Source: Nocardioidaceae bacterium
Lineage (GTDB): Bacteria; Actinomycetota; Actinomycetes; Propionibacteriales; Nocardioidaceae
Assembly (NCBI GenBank): GCA_013696065.1
Contig: JACCZJ010000259.1
Coordinates: forward strand, 1-13,622
DNA: 13,622 nucleotides
Direction of reading: 5' to 3'
Below the pieces are notes generated by a model. The model was not told where the DNA came from and made no database searches. It saw only the letters and a list, made by a program, of their open reading frames with translations. Of this stretch, positions 6,679 to 13,132 are shown piece by piece; the stretch's first letter is position 1; the number at the start of each line of letters is the position of its first letter. The translations under genes were made by a program, and so were the position numbers.

Positions 6679-7617
6679 TTAGGCAGGCTCCGCTGCGTCG
6701 TCCTGCGTTCCGCCAGTCTCGCCGCTCACCTCTCGGAGAGTTAGTCGGCGAAGCTCTTCGAGCATCAGCCCTGGGTACTGCAGGGGCAGGAAGTGGGTGC
6801 CAGCTGGCAAGACGGAGACCCGAGCGCCCGGGATCGTCTGTGCGACAGCAACGATGTCGTCGCTCGAGGTGATCGAGTCATGGCGACCGGCAAGCAAAGT
6901 GACCGGGAACCCGACGGATGACACGTCTATGGGGCGGTGGTCACCGGCGGCCAAAACGAGCCGCGAATACCAGTCCCAGTCGTGCGCAAGAAACTCTCGA
7001 AGGACGGCAGCCAGTGCGCCTGCGTGTCCGGCTTCACGGGCTAACGCCTCGATCCCGGTCCGGGACAACGGGTGGTGGGACCGAGGGATGGCAGCGCCCA
7101 GGAGGGACAGCCAAGGCCCGCTGATGCGGAGCATCTGAGCGCTCATCCGACCGACGGGCTCGCGGAGATGCCGCGGCATACCGACCGAGCCGAACATCGA
7201 CGTGAGGCTGCCTCCAGGTATGCCTCCCACTGCGAGGATGCCGGCAACCCGCTCGGGTTGCGTCTGCGCGAACTCGAAGGCCACGTTGACGCCCATGGAC
7301 CAACCGATGATGAGCGCGCGCTCTATGCCGGCGGACTCCATCACCGAACCCAAATCGGCGACGTGGTGCTCCACCTGGATGGCGCCCGCGTCAAGAGGCC
7401 GTTGTGAGCCGCCCAGCCCGCGGTGATACCAGGTCACGACCCGGAACCCGCTGGACTTCTCCGTGACCGCCGGCCAGGCGGCCGGTGGGCTACCGAGGCC
7501 GTTGCTGATGATGACGGGTACGCCGTCAGAGCCGTTGTCCCAGGCGCGAAGGCGAGTGCCATCGTTCGCCCGCACGGTCCAATAGCCGCTCATGTCATCC
7601 GCATCTGACTCGCTCAC
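6679..7617 (-). CDS. Alpha/beta hydrolase 2
   Basis: A probable intracellular serine esterase of 312 residues from the GTG at 7617, or 304 from the ATG at 7593. The fold is clear: oxyanion segment VIISNGLGSPPAAW, a YHRGLGGSQRP strand-turn, the nucleophile elbow GWSMG (Ser99 counted from the ATG at 7593), a probable acid in LLAGRHDSI (Asp239) and catalytic His267 in GTHFLP. I prefer the GTG because GGAGGAG lies 10 bases before it, while the ATG lacks a clear site. It follows the 3-hydroxybutyrate dehydrogenase gene after 79 bases that hold a 15-base palindrome, so it may be co-transcribed with the XRE-phasin-dehydrogenase unit. The context suggests a PHA-oligomer or hydroxyester hydrolase, but the sequence does not fix the substrate; other ester, lactone or haloalkane-type substrates remain possible. 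Confidence 0.82.
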   Translation of the reverse strand: MSESDADDMSGYWTVRANDGTRLRAWDNGSDGVPVIISNGLGSPPAAWPAVTEKSSGFRVVTWYHRGLGGSQRPLDAGAIQVEHHVADLGSVMESAGIERALIIGWSMGVNVAFEFAQTQPERVAGILAVGGIPGGSLTSMFGSVGMPRHLREPVGRMSAQMLRISGPWLSLLGAAIPRSHHPLSRTGIEALAREAGHAGALAAVLREFLAHDWDWYSRLVLAAGDHRPIDVSSVGFPVTLLAGRHDSITSSDDIVAVAQTIPGARVSVLPAGTHFLPLQYPGLMLEELRRLTLREVSGETGGTQDDAAEPA

Positions 7618-7664
7618 GTGAGCCCTGCTCCTCCGCCATCGCCCTGGCGTCAAGACCTGCTCGT

Positions 7665-7679
7665 CGCCACGCCGTGGCG
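7665..7679. promoter_or_regulatory. Perfect 15-base palindrome between bdhA and hydrolase 2
   Basis: CGCCACG-C-CGTGGCG is a perfect 7-base inverted repeat around one central base, in the 79-base gap between the two minus-strand genes. The octamer TGGCGTCA also occurs twice, at 7645-7652 and 7675-7682, 30 bases apart. It could be an operator, or part of an RNA structure that alters expression of the downstream hydrolase. There is no T-tract. Confidence 0.35.
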
Positions 7680-7696
7680 TCAGCGGAGGCCCGGAC

Positions 7697-8452
7697 TCAT
7701 CGCGCGCTCCAGCCGCCGTCGAGAATAATCGCGGAGCCCGTGATGAAAGAAGCGGCCGGACCACAGAGAAACGTAACCGTCTCCGCCACTTCGGACGGCT
7801 CGACGAGCCGCTTGATCGCTGGCTCGGTGAGCATGACGCGCTCCACGACCTCTTCTCCAGAGATCCCATGCGCCGTGGCCTGAGCGGCGATTTGGCCTTC
7901 CACGAGAGGCGTACGCACATAGGCCGGACAGACGGTGTTGGAGGTGACCCCATGGGGGCCGCCTTCCAGCGCGACGACCTTGGACAAGCCTTCGAGGCCG
8001 TGCTTGGCTGCCACATAGGCCGACTTGTACGGCGAAGCGCGAAGGCCGTGCACAGAAGAGATGTTCACGATCCGTCCGAAGCCTCGCTCATACATGTGCG
8101 GAAGCGCCGCACGGATGAGCAGGAACGGCGCCTCCAGCATCACCCGGAGAACGGCGGAGAAGCGTTCGGGCGGGAATTCCTGCACCGGCGCGATGTGCTG
8201 GAAGCCGGCATTGTTGACCAGCACGTCGACGTCCAACGCCAGATCCGCCAACGCGGCGGTATCCGCAAGATCGACCTGCCACGCTTCCCCGCCCACCTCA
8301 TCGGCTACGGACTGGGCTCGTTCGCCGTCTAGGTCGGCGATCGTGAGGCGAGCCCCGGCCGCCGCCAACCGGTGGGCGCAGGCCGCTCCGATACCGCTGG
8401 CCGCGCCGGTGACGAGAGCCTTCCGCCCGGAGAGGTCGATGTCGGACGGCAT
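7697..8452 (-). CDS. bdhA: 3-Hydroxybutyrate dehydrogenase
   Basis: Oxidises (R)-3-hydroxybutyrate to acetoacetate with NAD+, the step after PHB depolymerisation; cytosolic. A classical short-chain dehydrogenase of 251 residues. TGAASGIG at 15-22 is the dinucleotide loop, Asp40 at the end of the second strand favours NAD+ over NADP+, and NNAG is at 80-83. Residues I recall as binding substrate or driving catalysis in Pseudomonas 3-hydroxybutyrate dehydrogenase (Gln94, Ser142, His144, Lys152, Tyr155, Lys159, Gln196) all appear here with a constant shift of nine: Gln85, Ser133, His135, Lys143, Tyr146, Lys150, Gln187. This makes the assignment much firmer than a generic SDR call. The start lies 9 bases after the phasin 2 stop, so the two genes are probably co-transcribed and partly coupled. 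Confidence 0.94.
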   Translation of the reverse strand: MPSDIDLSGRKALVTGAASGIGAACAHRLAAAGARLTIADLDGERAQSVADEVGGEAWQVDLADTAALADLALDVDVLVNNAGFQHIAPVQEFPPERFSAVLRVMLEAPFLLIRAALPHMYERGFGRIVNISSVHGLRASPYKSAYVAAKHGLEGLSKVVALEGGPHGVTSNTVCPAYVRTPLVEGQIAAQATAHGISGEEVVERVMLTEPAIKRLVEPSEVAETVTFLCGPAASFITGSAIILDGGWSAR

Positions 8453-8461
8453 GGTCGTCGT

Positions 8462-8866
8462 TTACTTCCGGTCGTCGTCGAGGAGCCGCTTACGGAGATC
8501 GCCAACATTGCCGGTTTTGGGTAGGCCGCGACCAGCGAGTTCCTGTTGCAGCTGGGCCTTGGTCAAATCGTCGTAATTCCCGGGGTTTCGCTCGGGCGCG
8601 GATTTTTTGACCTGCTTCTGCACGACGTCGCCGGTCGAAGCAGCTGTGGCCGCCAGGGTCTTGGCGAACTCTCGCTGCACCCCGAGCATCTGCTCAGCGA
8701 AATTGAAAACCTGGTCAATGACCTGATTGGGGTCGAACGGACCCTCGGCGCCTCGGGGCGGTGCCGTGAAGGCGCTTTGCGCACTCTTTGCCCACGTCGC
8801 GACGGCCTGCTCAGCAGCCCTCTGGCTGCTCCGCACGGATTCGGCGTATTCCTGTTGCGATGACAT
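8462..8866 (-). CDS. Phasin-like protein 2 with C-terminal SAP-like domain
   Basis: A 134-residue granule-associated protein. The helical core (1-78) contains YAESVRSSQRA, TWAKSAQSAF and FDPNQVIDQVFNFAEQMLG followed by VQREFAK, closely matching phasin 3. After a short Lys-rich linker (84-97) comes a SAP-like module at 98-131 (YDDLTKAQLQQEL, then GLPKTGNVGDLRKRLL) that is nearly the same as the one in phasin 1. I infer a granule-to-DNA tether. The ATG at 8866 is preceded by AAAAGGA; an upstream in-frame ATG at 8899 overlaps the stop of the XRE gene and lacks family support. It lies 32 bases after the XRE regulator and 9 bases before bdhA, giving a compact regulator-phasin-dehydrogenase operon. 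In Rhodococcus a lipid-droplet protein (MLDS) that binds DNA is paired with its own regulator (MLDSR), a similar arrangement from memory. Confidence 0.85.
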   Translation of the reverse strand: MSSQQEYAESVRSSQRAAEQAVATWAKSAQSAFTAPPRGAEGPFDPNQVIDQVFNFAEQMLGVQREFAKTLAATAASTGDVVQKQVKKSAPERNPGNYDDLTKAQLQQELAGRGLPKTGNVGDLRKRLLDDDRK

Positions 8867-8898
8867 AGTCGGTCCTTTTCTCTGAATGGGGTGAAGCA

Positions 8899-9267
8899 CT
8901 AGTCATGCCGCTGACGGAAGTTTCGATACACACCCAGCAGGACCTGTTTCTCCTCCTCGGTGAGGTCGGGGTCGGCGAGGATGGCGGCTTCGGAATCGGT
9001 ATGCGACGAGGTCGCGGAACCCTTCGCATCGATCAGACCCGCCTGGACTAGCAGGGTCTCACCGGAGAGGTTCAGCGCTCCGGCGATTGACCGCAACACC
9101 TTCACCGAGGGCTGGTGAAGACCCCGCTCGATCTGACTGAGGTATGCGTTGGACACGTTGCTCAGTCCGGCGAGTTGGCGCAGTGACAAGTCGGCAAGCT
9201 GGCGCTGAGCCCGTATGTAGGCGCCGAGCACGTCCGCTGGCGGTCCCGAGCTGGGATCGCTCACCAT
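8899..9267 (-). CDS. XRE-family transcriptional regulator next to phasin
   Basis: A 122-residue DNA-binding protein. A HTH_3/XRE domain spans about 14-70, with LSLRQLAGLSNVSNAYLSQI as the helix-turn-helix core and ERGLHQPSVKVL after it. The C-terminal part (about 95-120, LTEEEKQVLLGVYRNFR) resembles the tail of mycobacterial Rv0474, which sits beside hbhA, and of the Rhodococcus lipid-droplet regulator MLDSR, as I remember these sequences. That suggests a regulator of granule coat genes, probably acting on the phasin 2 gene directly downstream and possibly on itself. The ATG at 9267 follows GAGAGAGG. A small dyad, CCGTT-TCC-AACGG (9286-9298), lies just upstream of the ribosome-binding site and is a candidate autoregulatory operator. 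The HTH call is firm; targets and any ligand are inferred. Confidence 0.88.
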   Translation of the reverse strand: MVSDPSSGPPADVLGAYIRAQRQLADLSLRQLAGLSNVSNAYLSQIERGLHQPSVKVLRSIAGALNLSGETLLVQAGLIDAKGSATSSHTDSEAAILADPDLTEEEKQVLLGVYRNFRQRHD

Positions 9268-9285
9268 GCCACCTCTCTCTGGCCG

Positions 9286-9298
9286 CCGTTTCCAACGG
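9286..9298. promoter_or_regulatory. Small dyad before the XRE gene, possible operator
   Basis: CCGTT-TCC-AACGG is a perfect 5-base inverted repeat 19 bases upstream of the XRE start, next to its ribosome-binding site. XRE regulators often bind short dyads in their own leaders. The arms are short, so chance is possible, and I found no second copy before the other phasin genes. Confidence 0.3.
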
Positions 9299-9362
9299 TC
9301 GAGTCGGTCTTGACGTTACGCGGAAGTTCAGCAGTCAGCATCCCGGACACGGGGCCAGCCCC

Positions 9363-10292
9363 TCAACCGGAGTCGTCGCGCGGCGCCGAGCTCTGGTCGG
9401 CCAGCACTGCCTGACTGTCCACAGCTGCGGTGATGGCCGCCGCGACGGCACCGGCGCCCGCTGCGCCGAGCAGGATCGAGTAGTGATTCGTGTCCGCGAC
9501 GGTTCGCGCTTCGACCGTTGCCGTGCCTCGGGACCACGTGGCCATGGACTCCTCCGGGTACAAGGGCGGGGGCGCGTCGAGCAGGCCGCGCGGGGCCCGC
9601 AGGAACGTGGTAGGCACACTGACCCGGCCCCACGTGGCGCTCGTGGCCGCATGGTCGACGACCTGAGCGCCGTCGACCCGCATGGCCTCCTCGGAACATG
9701 AAGAGCGCAGTTCGGGAGGCTTGCCGACGAGGTCGTAGTCGATGTAGGCCTGAACCGAGGGGGTCCACATCGGCCCGATTGCGGGATGGACACGCCAAAA
9801 GTCGCGGTAGGCGGCTCGGCTCGGGAAGGTCATCGCGAGCCGAGCGGCAGCGGGTCCGAGCACAGCGTCGATCCCACCCGCAGGAGGCGGGTCATCGGTT
9901 CTCCCGAGCGGCAGCCCGCCGTCGACCAGCACCAGTCGGGACACTCGCTCGGGATGCCACGCTGCCAGTGCGACGGCGACGAAGCCACCCATGGAGTGAC
10001 CGACGACGACGACCCTCTCACAGTCGGTGGCATCCATCAGGGCGACGAGATCCGCGACGTGGGCCTCGAAGCCATACGGGCCGGGGAGGGCGGCACTGCG
10101 ACCTCGGCCGCGCAGGTCGGGAGCCAGCAGTGTCACGGTGGGCAAGGCTTTGGCAACCTCTATCCAGGCCAGGTGTGTTGCGGTGATGCCGTGGACAGCC
10201 AGAACCATCGCTCCGGGACCCGCCAACCGGGCAACGCGCAGCGTGCCCCCGCTCACCGACACGTCCATCGTCTCGGCGGGTCGCCAGGTCAT
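9363..10292 (-). CDS. Alpha/beta hydrolase 3
   Basis: A 309-residue serine hydrolase of the alpha/beta fold. Visible parts are the oxyanion segment LAVHGITATHLAW (31-43), PDLRGRGRS (58-66), the nucleophile elbow GHSMGG with Ser100, RLVLVDGG (119-126), a cap region (about 135-215), LRAPRGLLDAPPPLY with probable acid Asp239, and TNHYSIL with catalytic His270. The C-terminal tail is Ala-rich and acidic, with no membrane or export signal. The ATG at 10292 is preceded by GAGAGG. It lies 54 bases after the phasin 3 stop on the same strand, so the two are probably one transcript. The pairing hints at a granule-surface hydrolase such as a PHA or oligomer esterase, but substrate cannot be read from the sequence. 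It is clearly different from hydrolase 2 and PhaZ and not a recent duplicate. Confidence 0.82.
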   Translation of the reverse strand: MTWRPAETMDVSVSGGTLRVARLAGPGAMVLAVHGITATHLAWIEVAKALPTVTLLAPDLRGRGRSAALPGPYGFEAHVADLVALMDATDCERVVVVGHSMGGFVAVALAAWHPERVSRLVLVDGGLPLGRTDDPPPAGGIDAVLGPAAARLAMTFPSRAAYRDFWRVHPAIGPMWTPSVQAYIDYDLVGKPPELRSSCSEEAMRVDGAQVVDHAATSATWGRVSVPTTFLRAPRGLLDAPPPLYPEESMATWSRGTATVEARTVADTNHYSILLGAAGAGAVAAAITAAVDSQAVLADQSSAPRDDSG

Positions 10293-10346
10293 TCGCCTCT
10301 CACCCTTGTCGATGTCAGGCCAAGCAGTCCGCTGAGCCGGGGCCGG

Positions 10347-10772
10347 TCACGCCTTGCGGGCCTTCTTCTGAGCCGTGGACGTGGTCTTGGCGGTGGACGT
10401 CTGCTTGGCCGAAGAGGGCTGCTTCTTGGCCGTACTGGTCTGCTTGCGCGGTGCACTGGTCTGCTTCTTGGCCGCACTGGTCTGCTCGCGGATGGATTCA
10501 GCGGCTGCCTCAGTCTGCTCGCGCGCGGACTCGGCGGCCGACGCCGCGGTGGCCGAGAGAGTCTTGGCGAAATCTCGTTGGACCTGGAGCATCCGCTCGG
10601 CGAAGTCGAAGACCTGATCGATGACTGTGCTCGGGTTAAACGCCCCGGACGTGCTGGCCGGGGGGGTGCCGAGGGCGCTCTGAGCGCTCTTGGTCCACGA
10701 CTCGACGGCGTTAGATACGGCCTTCTGCCCAGTGCGGAGGGACTCTGCGTACTGCTCTTGGGGGGACGACAT
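10347..10772 (-). CDS. Phasin-like protein 3 with histone-H1-like basic tail
   Basis: A 141-residue granule coat protein. Residues 1-79 closely match phasin 2 (YAESLRTGQKA, SWTKSAQSAL, NPSTVIDQVFDFAERM, LQVQRDFAKTLSATAAS). A helical Glu/Ala segment (80-96) leads into a basic tail (97-141) of roughly seven-residue repeats such as QTSAAKK, QTSAPRK and QTSTAKK, ending KKARKA. This Lys/Ala/Ser/Thr composition is like the histone-H1-type tail of Pseudomonas PhaF, which binds DNA and places granules in the cell, and like the Lys/Ala tail of mycobacterial HbhA. I infer a nucleoid-binding phasin. The ATG at 10772 follows GGAAAGG. It is divergent from phaA across a 309-base gap, and the hydrolase 3 gene follows after 54 bases. 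The tail could also bind polyphosphate or acidic polymers. Confidence 0.86.
   Translation of the reverse strand: MSSPQEQYAESLRTGQKAVSNAVESWTKSAQSALGTPPASTSGAFNPSTVIDQVFDFAERMLQVQRDFAKTLSATAASAAESAREQTEAAAESIREQTSAAKKQTSAPRKQTSTAKKQPSSAKQTSTAKTTSTAQKKARKA
10392..10496. repeat. 21-base imperfect tandem repeats encoding the phasin 3 tail
   Basis: Units starting at 10392, 10413, 10434, 10455 and 10476 share a ctgct(t)-containing core and a spacing of 21 bases. The last three begin ACTGGTCTGCT. They encode the seven-residue Lys-rich repeats of the phasin 3 tail. Such repeats can expand or contract by slippage, so tail length may vary between strains. Confidence 0.75.
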
Positions 10773-11081
10773 AGCGATGCCTTTCCGGTCGTTGGTTGTT
10801 GGGGCGATTCAAGCGACAGGAGTCACTCGTGACGTTGAGGGTGCTCGGAGGTTGCTACAGACGACGACGATCGTATCGCTACCGGCCTGCCAACCGCGCG
10901 GCCAATCATGACGGATGCTTCTGTTGCGGAAGTCACCTCTTTGTACGAGGCTTGTCGAGCGGGTCACACCACAGTCACGCGCCTGACCGCCTCCCCCGGC
11001 TGGCCGCCGTGTGCACTGCCAGATTTGGCCCGGCGTCTGTTCATCAACCTGTCGGCAAGCTCATCGATACATGGAGGTCAC
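10773..11081. promoter_or_regulatory. Divergent control region between phasin 3 and phaA
   Basis: These 309 bases separate the divergent starts and must drive both granule coat and monomer-supply genes. No gene is supported here; the upstream extension of the phaA frame to 10908 lacks family support. I see three small palindromes: GTCAC-TC-GTGAC (10822-10833), ACGATCGT (10867-10874) and CCGCGCGG (10894-10901). No consensus -35/-10 pair stands out on either strand. Any of the dyads could be a regulator site. Confidence 0.5.
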
Positions 11082-12266
11082 ATGCCAGGATCCGTCATTG
11101 TCAGCGGCGCTCGTACGCCGATCGGCAAGCTCTCAGGAGCCTTGAAGAGTTTCGAGGCAGTTGACCTCGGAGGCCTCGCAATCGCGAACGCGTTGGACAA
11201 GGCCGGTATCACTGGCGAGCAGGTCGACTACGTCATCATGGGTCACGTCATCCAGGCGGGGGCTGGCCAGATGACCGCACGTCAGGCGGCCGTCAAGGGC
11301 GGTATCCCGATGGGCGTGCCCGCGTTGACGGTCAACAAGGTGTGCCTGTCCGGGCTCGACGCCATCGCGCTCGCTGACCAGCTCATCGGCGCCGGAGAGT
11401 TCGACATCGTCGTCGCCGGTGGCATGGAGTCCATGACCCACGGCCCCTACTTGCTCCCGGGTGCCCGTGCCGGCTATCGGTACGGCGACAGCAAGGTCAT
11501 CGACTCGACTTCCCACGACGCGCTGTTTTGCGCGTTCGACCTCGAAGGTATGGGGTCCGCCACCGACAGGTACAACGCGAAACTCGGAATCACCCGGGAG
11601 GAGCAGGACGCCTATTCCGCTGAGTCGCACCGGCGTGCCACCCTGGCCGCGAAGAACGGGCTGTTCGACGACGAGATCGTCAACGTCGAGGTACCTCAAC
11701 GGAAAGGGGACCCGGTGGTGGTATCCATCGACGAAGGAGTGCGGGCAGACACCACCGCCGAGACATTGGCGAAGCTCCGCCCGGCGTTCGCAGCGGACGG
11801 CACGGTCACCGCCGGGTCGGCATCGCAGATCTCCGATGGCGGCTGCGCAGTGGTGGTGATGAGCCGGGCGAAGGCCGAAGAGCTGGGTGCTCCGGTCCTC
11901 GCGGAGATCGGCGCGCACGGAGTCGTCGCCGGTCCCGATCCGTCACTGCAGTCGCAGCCCTCCAACGCCATCAACAAGGCGCTCAAGCGCGAGGGTCTGA
12001 CTCCTGCAGACGTCGATCTCTTCGAGATCAATGAGGCGTTTGCCTCGGTGGCAATCCAATCCATGCGCGACCTGGGAATCACCGCGGACAACGTCAACGT
12101 CAACGGTGGGGCAATCTCGATGGGGCATCCGGTCGGCATGTCCGGTGCCCGGGTGGTCCTGCATCTGGCGCACGAGCTCAAGCGTCGCGGCGGCGGGCTT
12201 GGTGCAGCCGGGCTTTGCGGCGGTGGCGGGCAGGGCGACGCACTTATTCTTCGGGTCCCGGCCTGA
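11082..12266 (+). CDS. phaA: Acetyl-CoA acetyltransferase (acetoacetyl-CoA thiolase)
   Basis: Condenses two acetyl-CoA to acetoacetyl-CoA, the first step of PHB synthesis; the reverse reaction serves breakdown. It has 394 residues, the usual thiolase length. The nucleophilic Cys88 lies in VNKVCLSGLDA, the NEAFA motif is at 317-321, His349 is in GGAISMGHPVG, and the general acid-base Cys379 is in the glycine-rich LCGGGGQGDA near the C-terminus. The covering-loop region around VAGGMESMTHGPYLLP and the GSASQISDGG segment are typical of biosynthetic thiolases of actinobacteria. The ATG at 11082 is set by GGAGG five bases upstream; the frame extending back to 10908 is not conserved. phaB follows after 47 bases, so the two form an operon with the malic enzyme perhaps included. 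A general beta-oxidation thiolase is less likely given phaB next door. Confidence 0.94.
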   Translation: MPGSVIVSGARTPIGKLSGALKSFEAVDLGGLAIANALDKAGITGEQVDYVIMGHVIQAGAGQMTARQAAVKGGIPMGVPALTVNKVCLSGLDAIALADQLIGAGEFDIVVAGGMESMTHGPYLLPGARAGYRYGDSKVIDSTSHDALFCAFDLEGMGSATDRYNAKLGITREEQDAYSAESHRRATLAAKNGLFDDEIVNVEVPQRKGDPVVVSIDEGVRADTTAETLAKLRPAFAADGTVTAGSASQISDGGCAVVVMSRAKAEELGAPVLAEIGAHGVVAGPDPSLQSQPSNAINKALKREGLTPADVDLFEINEAFASVAIQSMRDLGITADNVNVNGGAISMGHPVGMSGARVVLHLAHELKRRGGGLGAAGLCGGGGQGDALILRVPA

Positions 12267-12313
12267 CGGCCCGACATCACTCAGTCAGCAGACAAGGGAA
12301 GGCGGGAACTGAT

Positions 12314-13054
12314 ATGGCCGATATGCAAGGGCAGGTGGCCCTCGTTACCGGAGGCGTCCGAGGAATCGGGCTCGCGATCAGTGAAAGACTGGTAGCGCGC
12401 GGGGTTACGGTCGCAGCCGGCTACTCACGTGACAAAGACACCGCGCAGCGGTTCGCCGATGCTCACGCAGACACCGGTGCGAGCGTCCACGCGGGCAACA
12501 TCGGGTCCAACGAGGACTGCGAACGAGTCATCAGCGAGGTGATAGAACAGCACGGCCGACTCGACATTCTCGTCAACAACGCCGGCATCACGATCGACAA
12601 GACTGTCCGCAAAATGTCGGCCGAGGACTGGGACCGGGTCGTTCAAGTCAACCTGTCAGGCGCGTTCTATCTTTCCCGGGCAATTTTGCAGCACATGCTG
12701 GATCGAGGAACGGGCCGGATCATCAACATCAGTTCCGTGATCGGCTCGTCCGGCAACATTGGGCAAGCCAACTACGCCGCCGCTAAATCGGGCATGTTCG
12801 GCCTGACGATGAGCCTCGCCCAGGAGACCGCCCGCAAAGGCATCACGGTCAACTCCGTCACTCCCGGCTACATCGCGACCGAGATGGTCGCCGCCGTACC
12901 CGCGGAAGCCATGGAGAAAGTCGTGGCCAAGATCCCGCTGGGCCGCCTGGGCGAAGCCGACGAAGTCGCCCGCGTGGTCGAGTTCCTCGCCGACCCCGAC
13001 TCCGCCTACATCACGGGCCAGGTATACGCGGTCAACGGTGGCCTTTACATGTGA
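12314..13054 (+). CDS. phaB: Acetoacetyl-CoA reductase (NADPH type)
   Basis: Reduces acetoacetyl-CoA to (R)-3-hydroxybutyryl-CoA, the monomer for PHA synthase. It is an SDR of 246 residues, the normal PhaB length. TGGVRGIG is at 12-19, NNAGIT at 88-93, the catalytic Ser141 in NISSVIG, Tyr154 and Lys158 in ANYAAAK, PGYIATEMV at 184-192, and the family-typical C-terminal NGGLYM. The loop after the second strand carries Ser38-Arg39, which fits NADPH binding. Compared with Cupriavidus PhaB, two residues I recall as lining the substrate site (Gln147, Phe148) appear as Asn148 and Ile149, while Gln150 and Tyr185 are kept as Gln151 and Tyr186. The ATG at 12314 is preceded by GGAAGGCGGG. The distinction from FabG rests on the C-terminus, the KMSAEDWD region and the position behind phaA. 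Confidence 0.93.
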   Translation: MADMQGQVALVTGGVRGIGLAISERLVARGVTVAAGYSRDKDTAQRFADAHADTGASVHAGNIGSNEDCERVISEVIEQHGRLDILVNNAGITIDKTVRKMSAEDWDRVVQVNLSGAFYLSRAILQHMLDRGTGRIINISSVIGSSGNIGQANYAAAKSGMFGLTMSLAQETARKGITVNSVTPGYIATEMVAAVPAEAMEKVVAKIPLGRLGEADEVARVVEFLADPDSAYITGQVYAVNGGLYM

Positions 13055-13132
13055 GCCCCCTCCATCGGCGCACATGGTATTTGCTGACGGGCGTGACAAC
13101 GAAGATCGCGCCCGGGTGACCGAGGATTGACG

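Noticed and set aside
9351..9362. GGGG-CCAG-CCCC after hydrolase 3 as a terminator
   Set aside because: The stem is only four pairs with no T-tract; too weak to call.
9786..10832. 348-residue plus-strand open frame with Gly/Leu/Arg-rich repeats
   Set aside because: It spans two minus-strand genes (hydrolase 3 and phasin 3) in antisense; its repeats mirror the Lys-rich tail codons of phasin 3.
10908..11081. N-terminal extension of phaA
   Set aside because: Thiolases start at the SVIVSGARTP region; GGAGG five bases before 11082 fixes the start.
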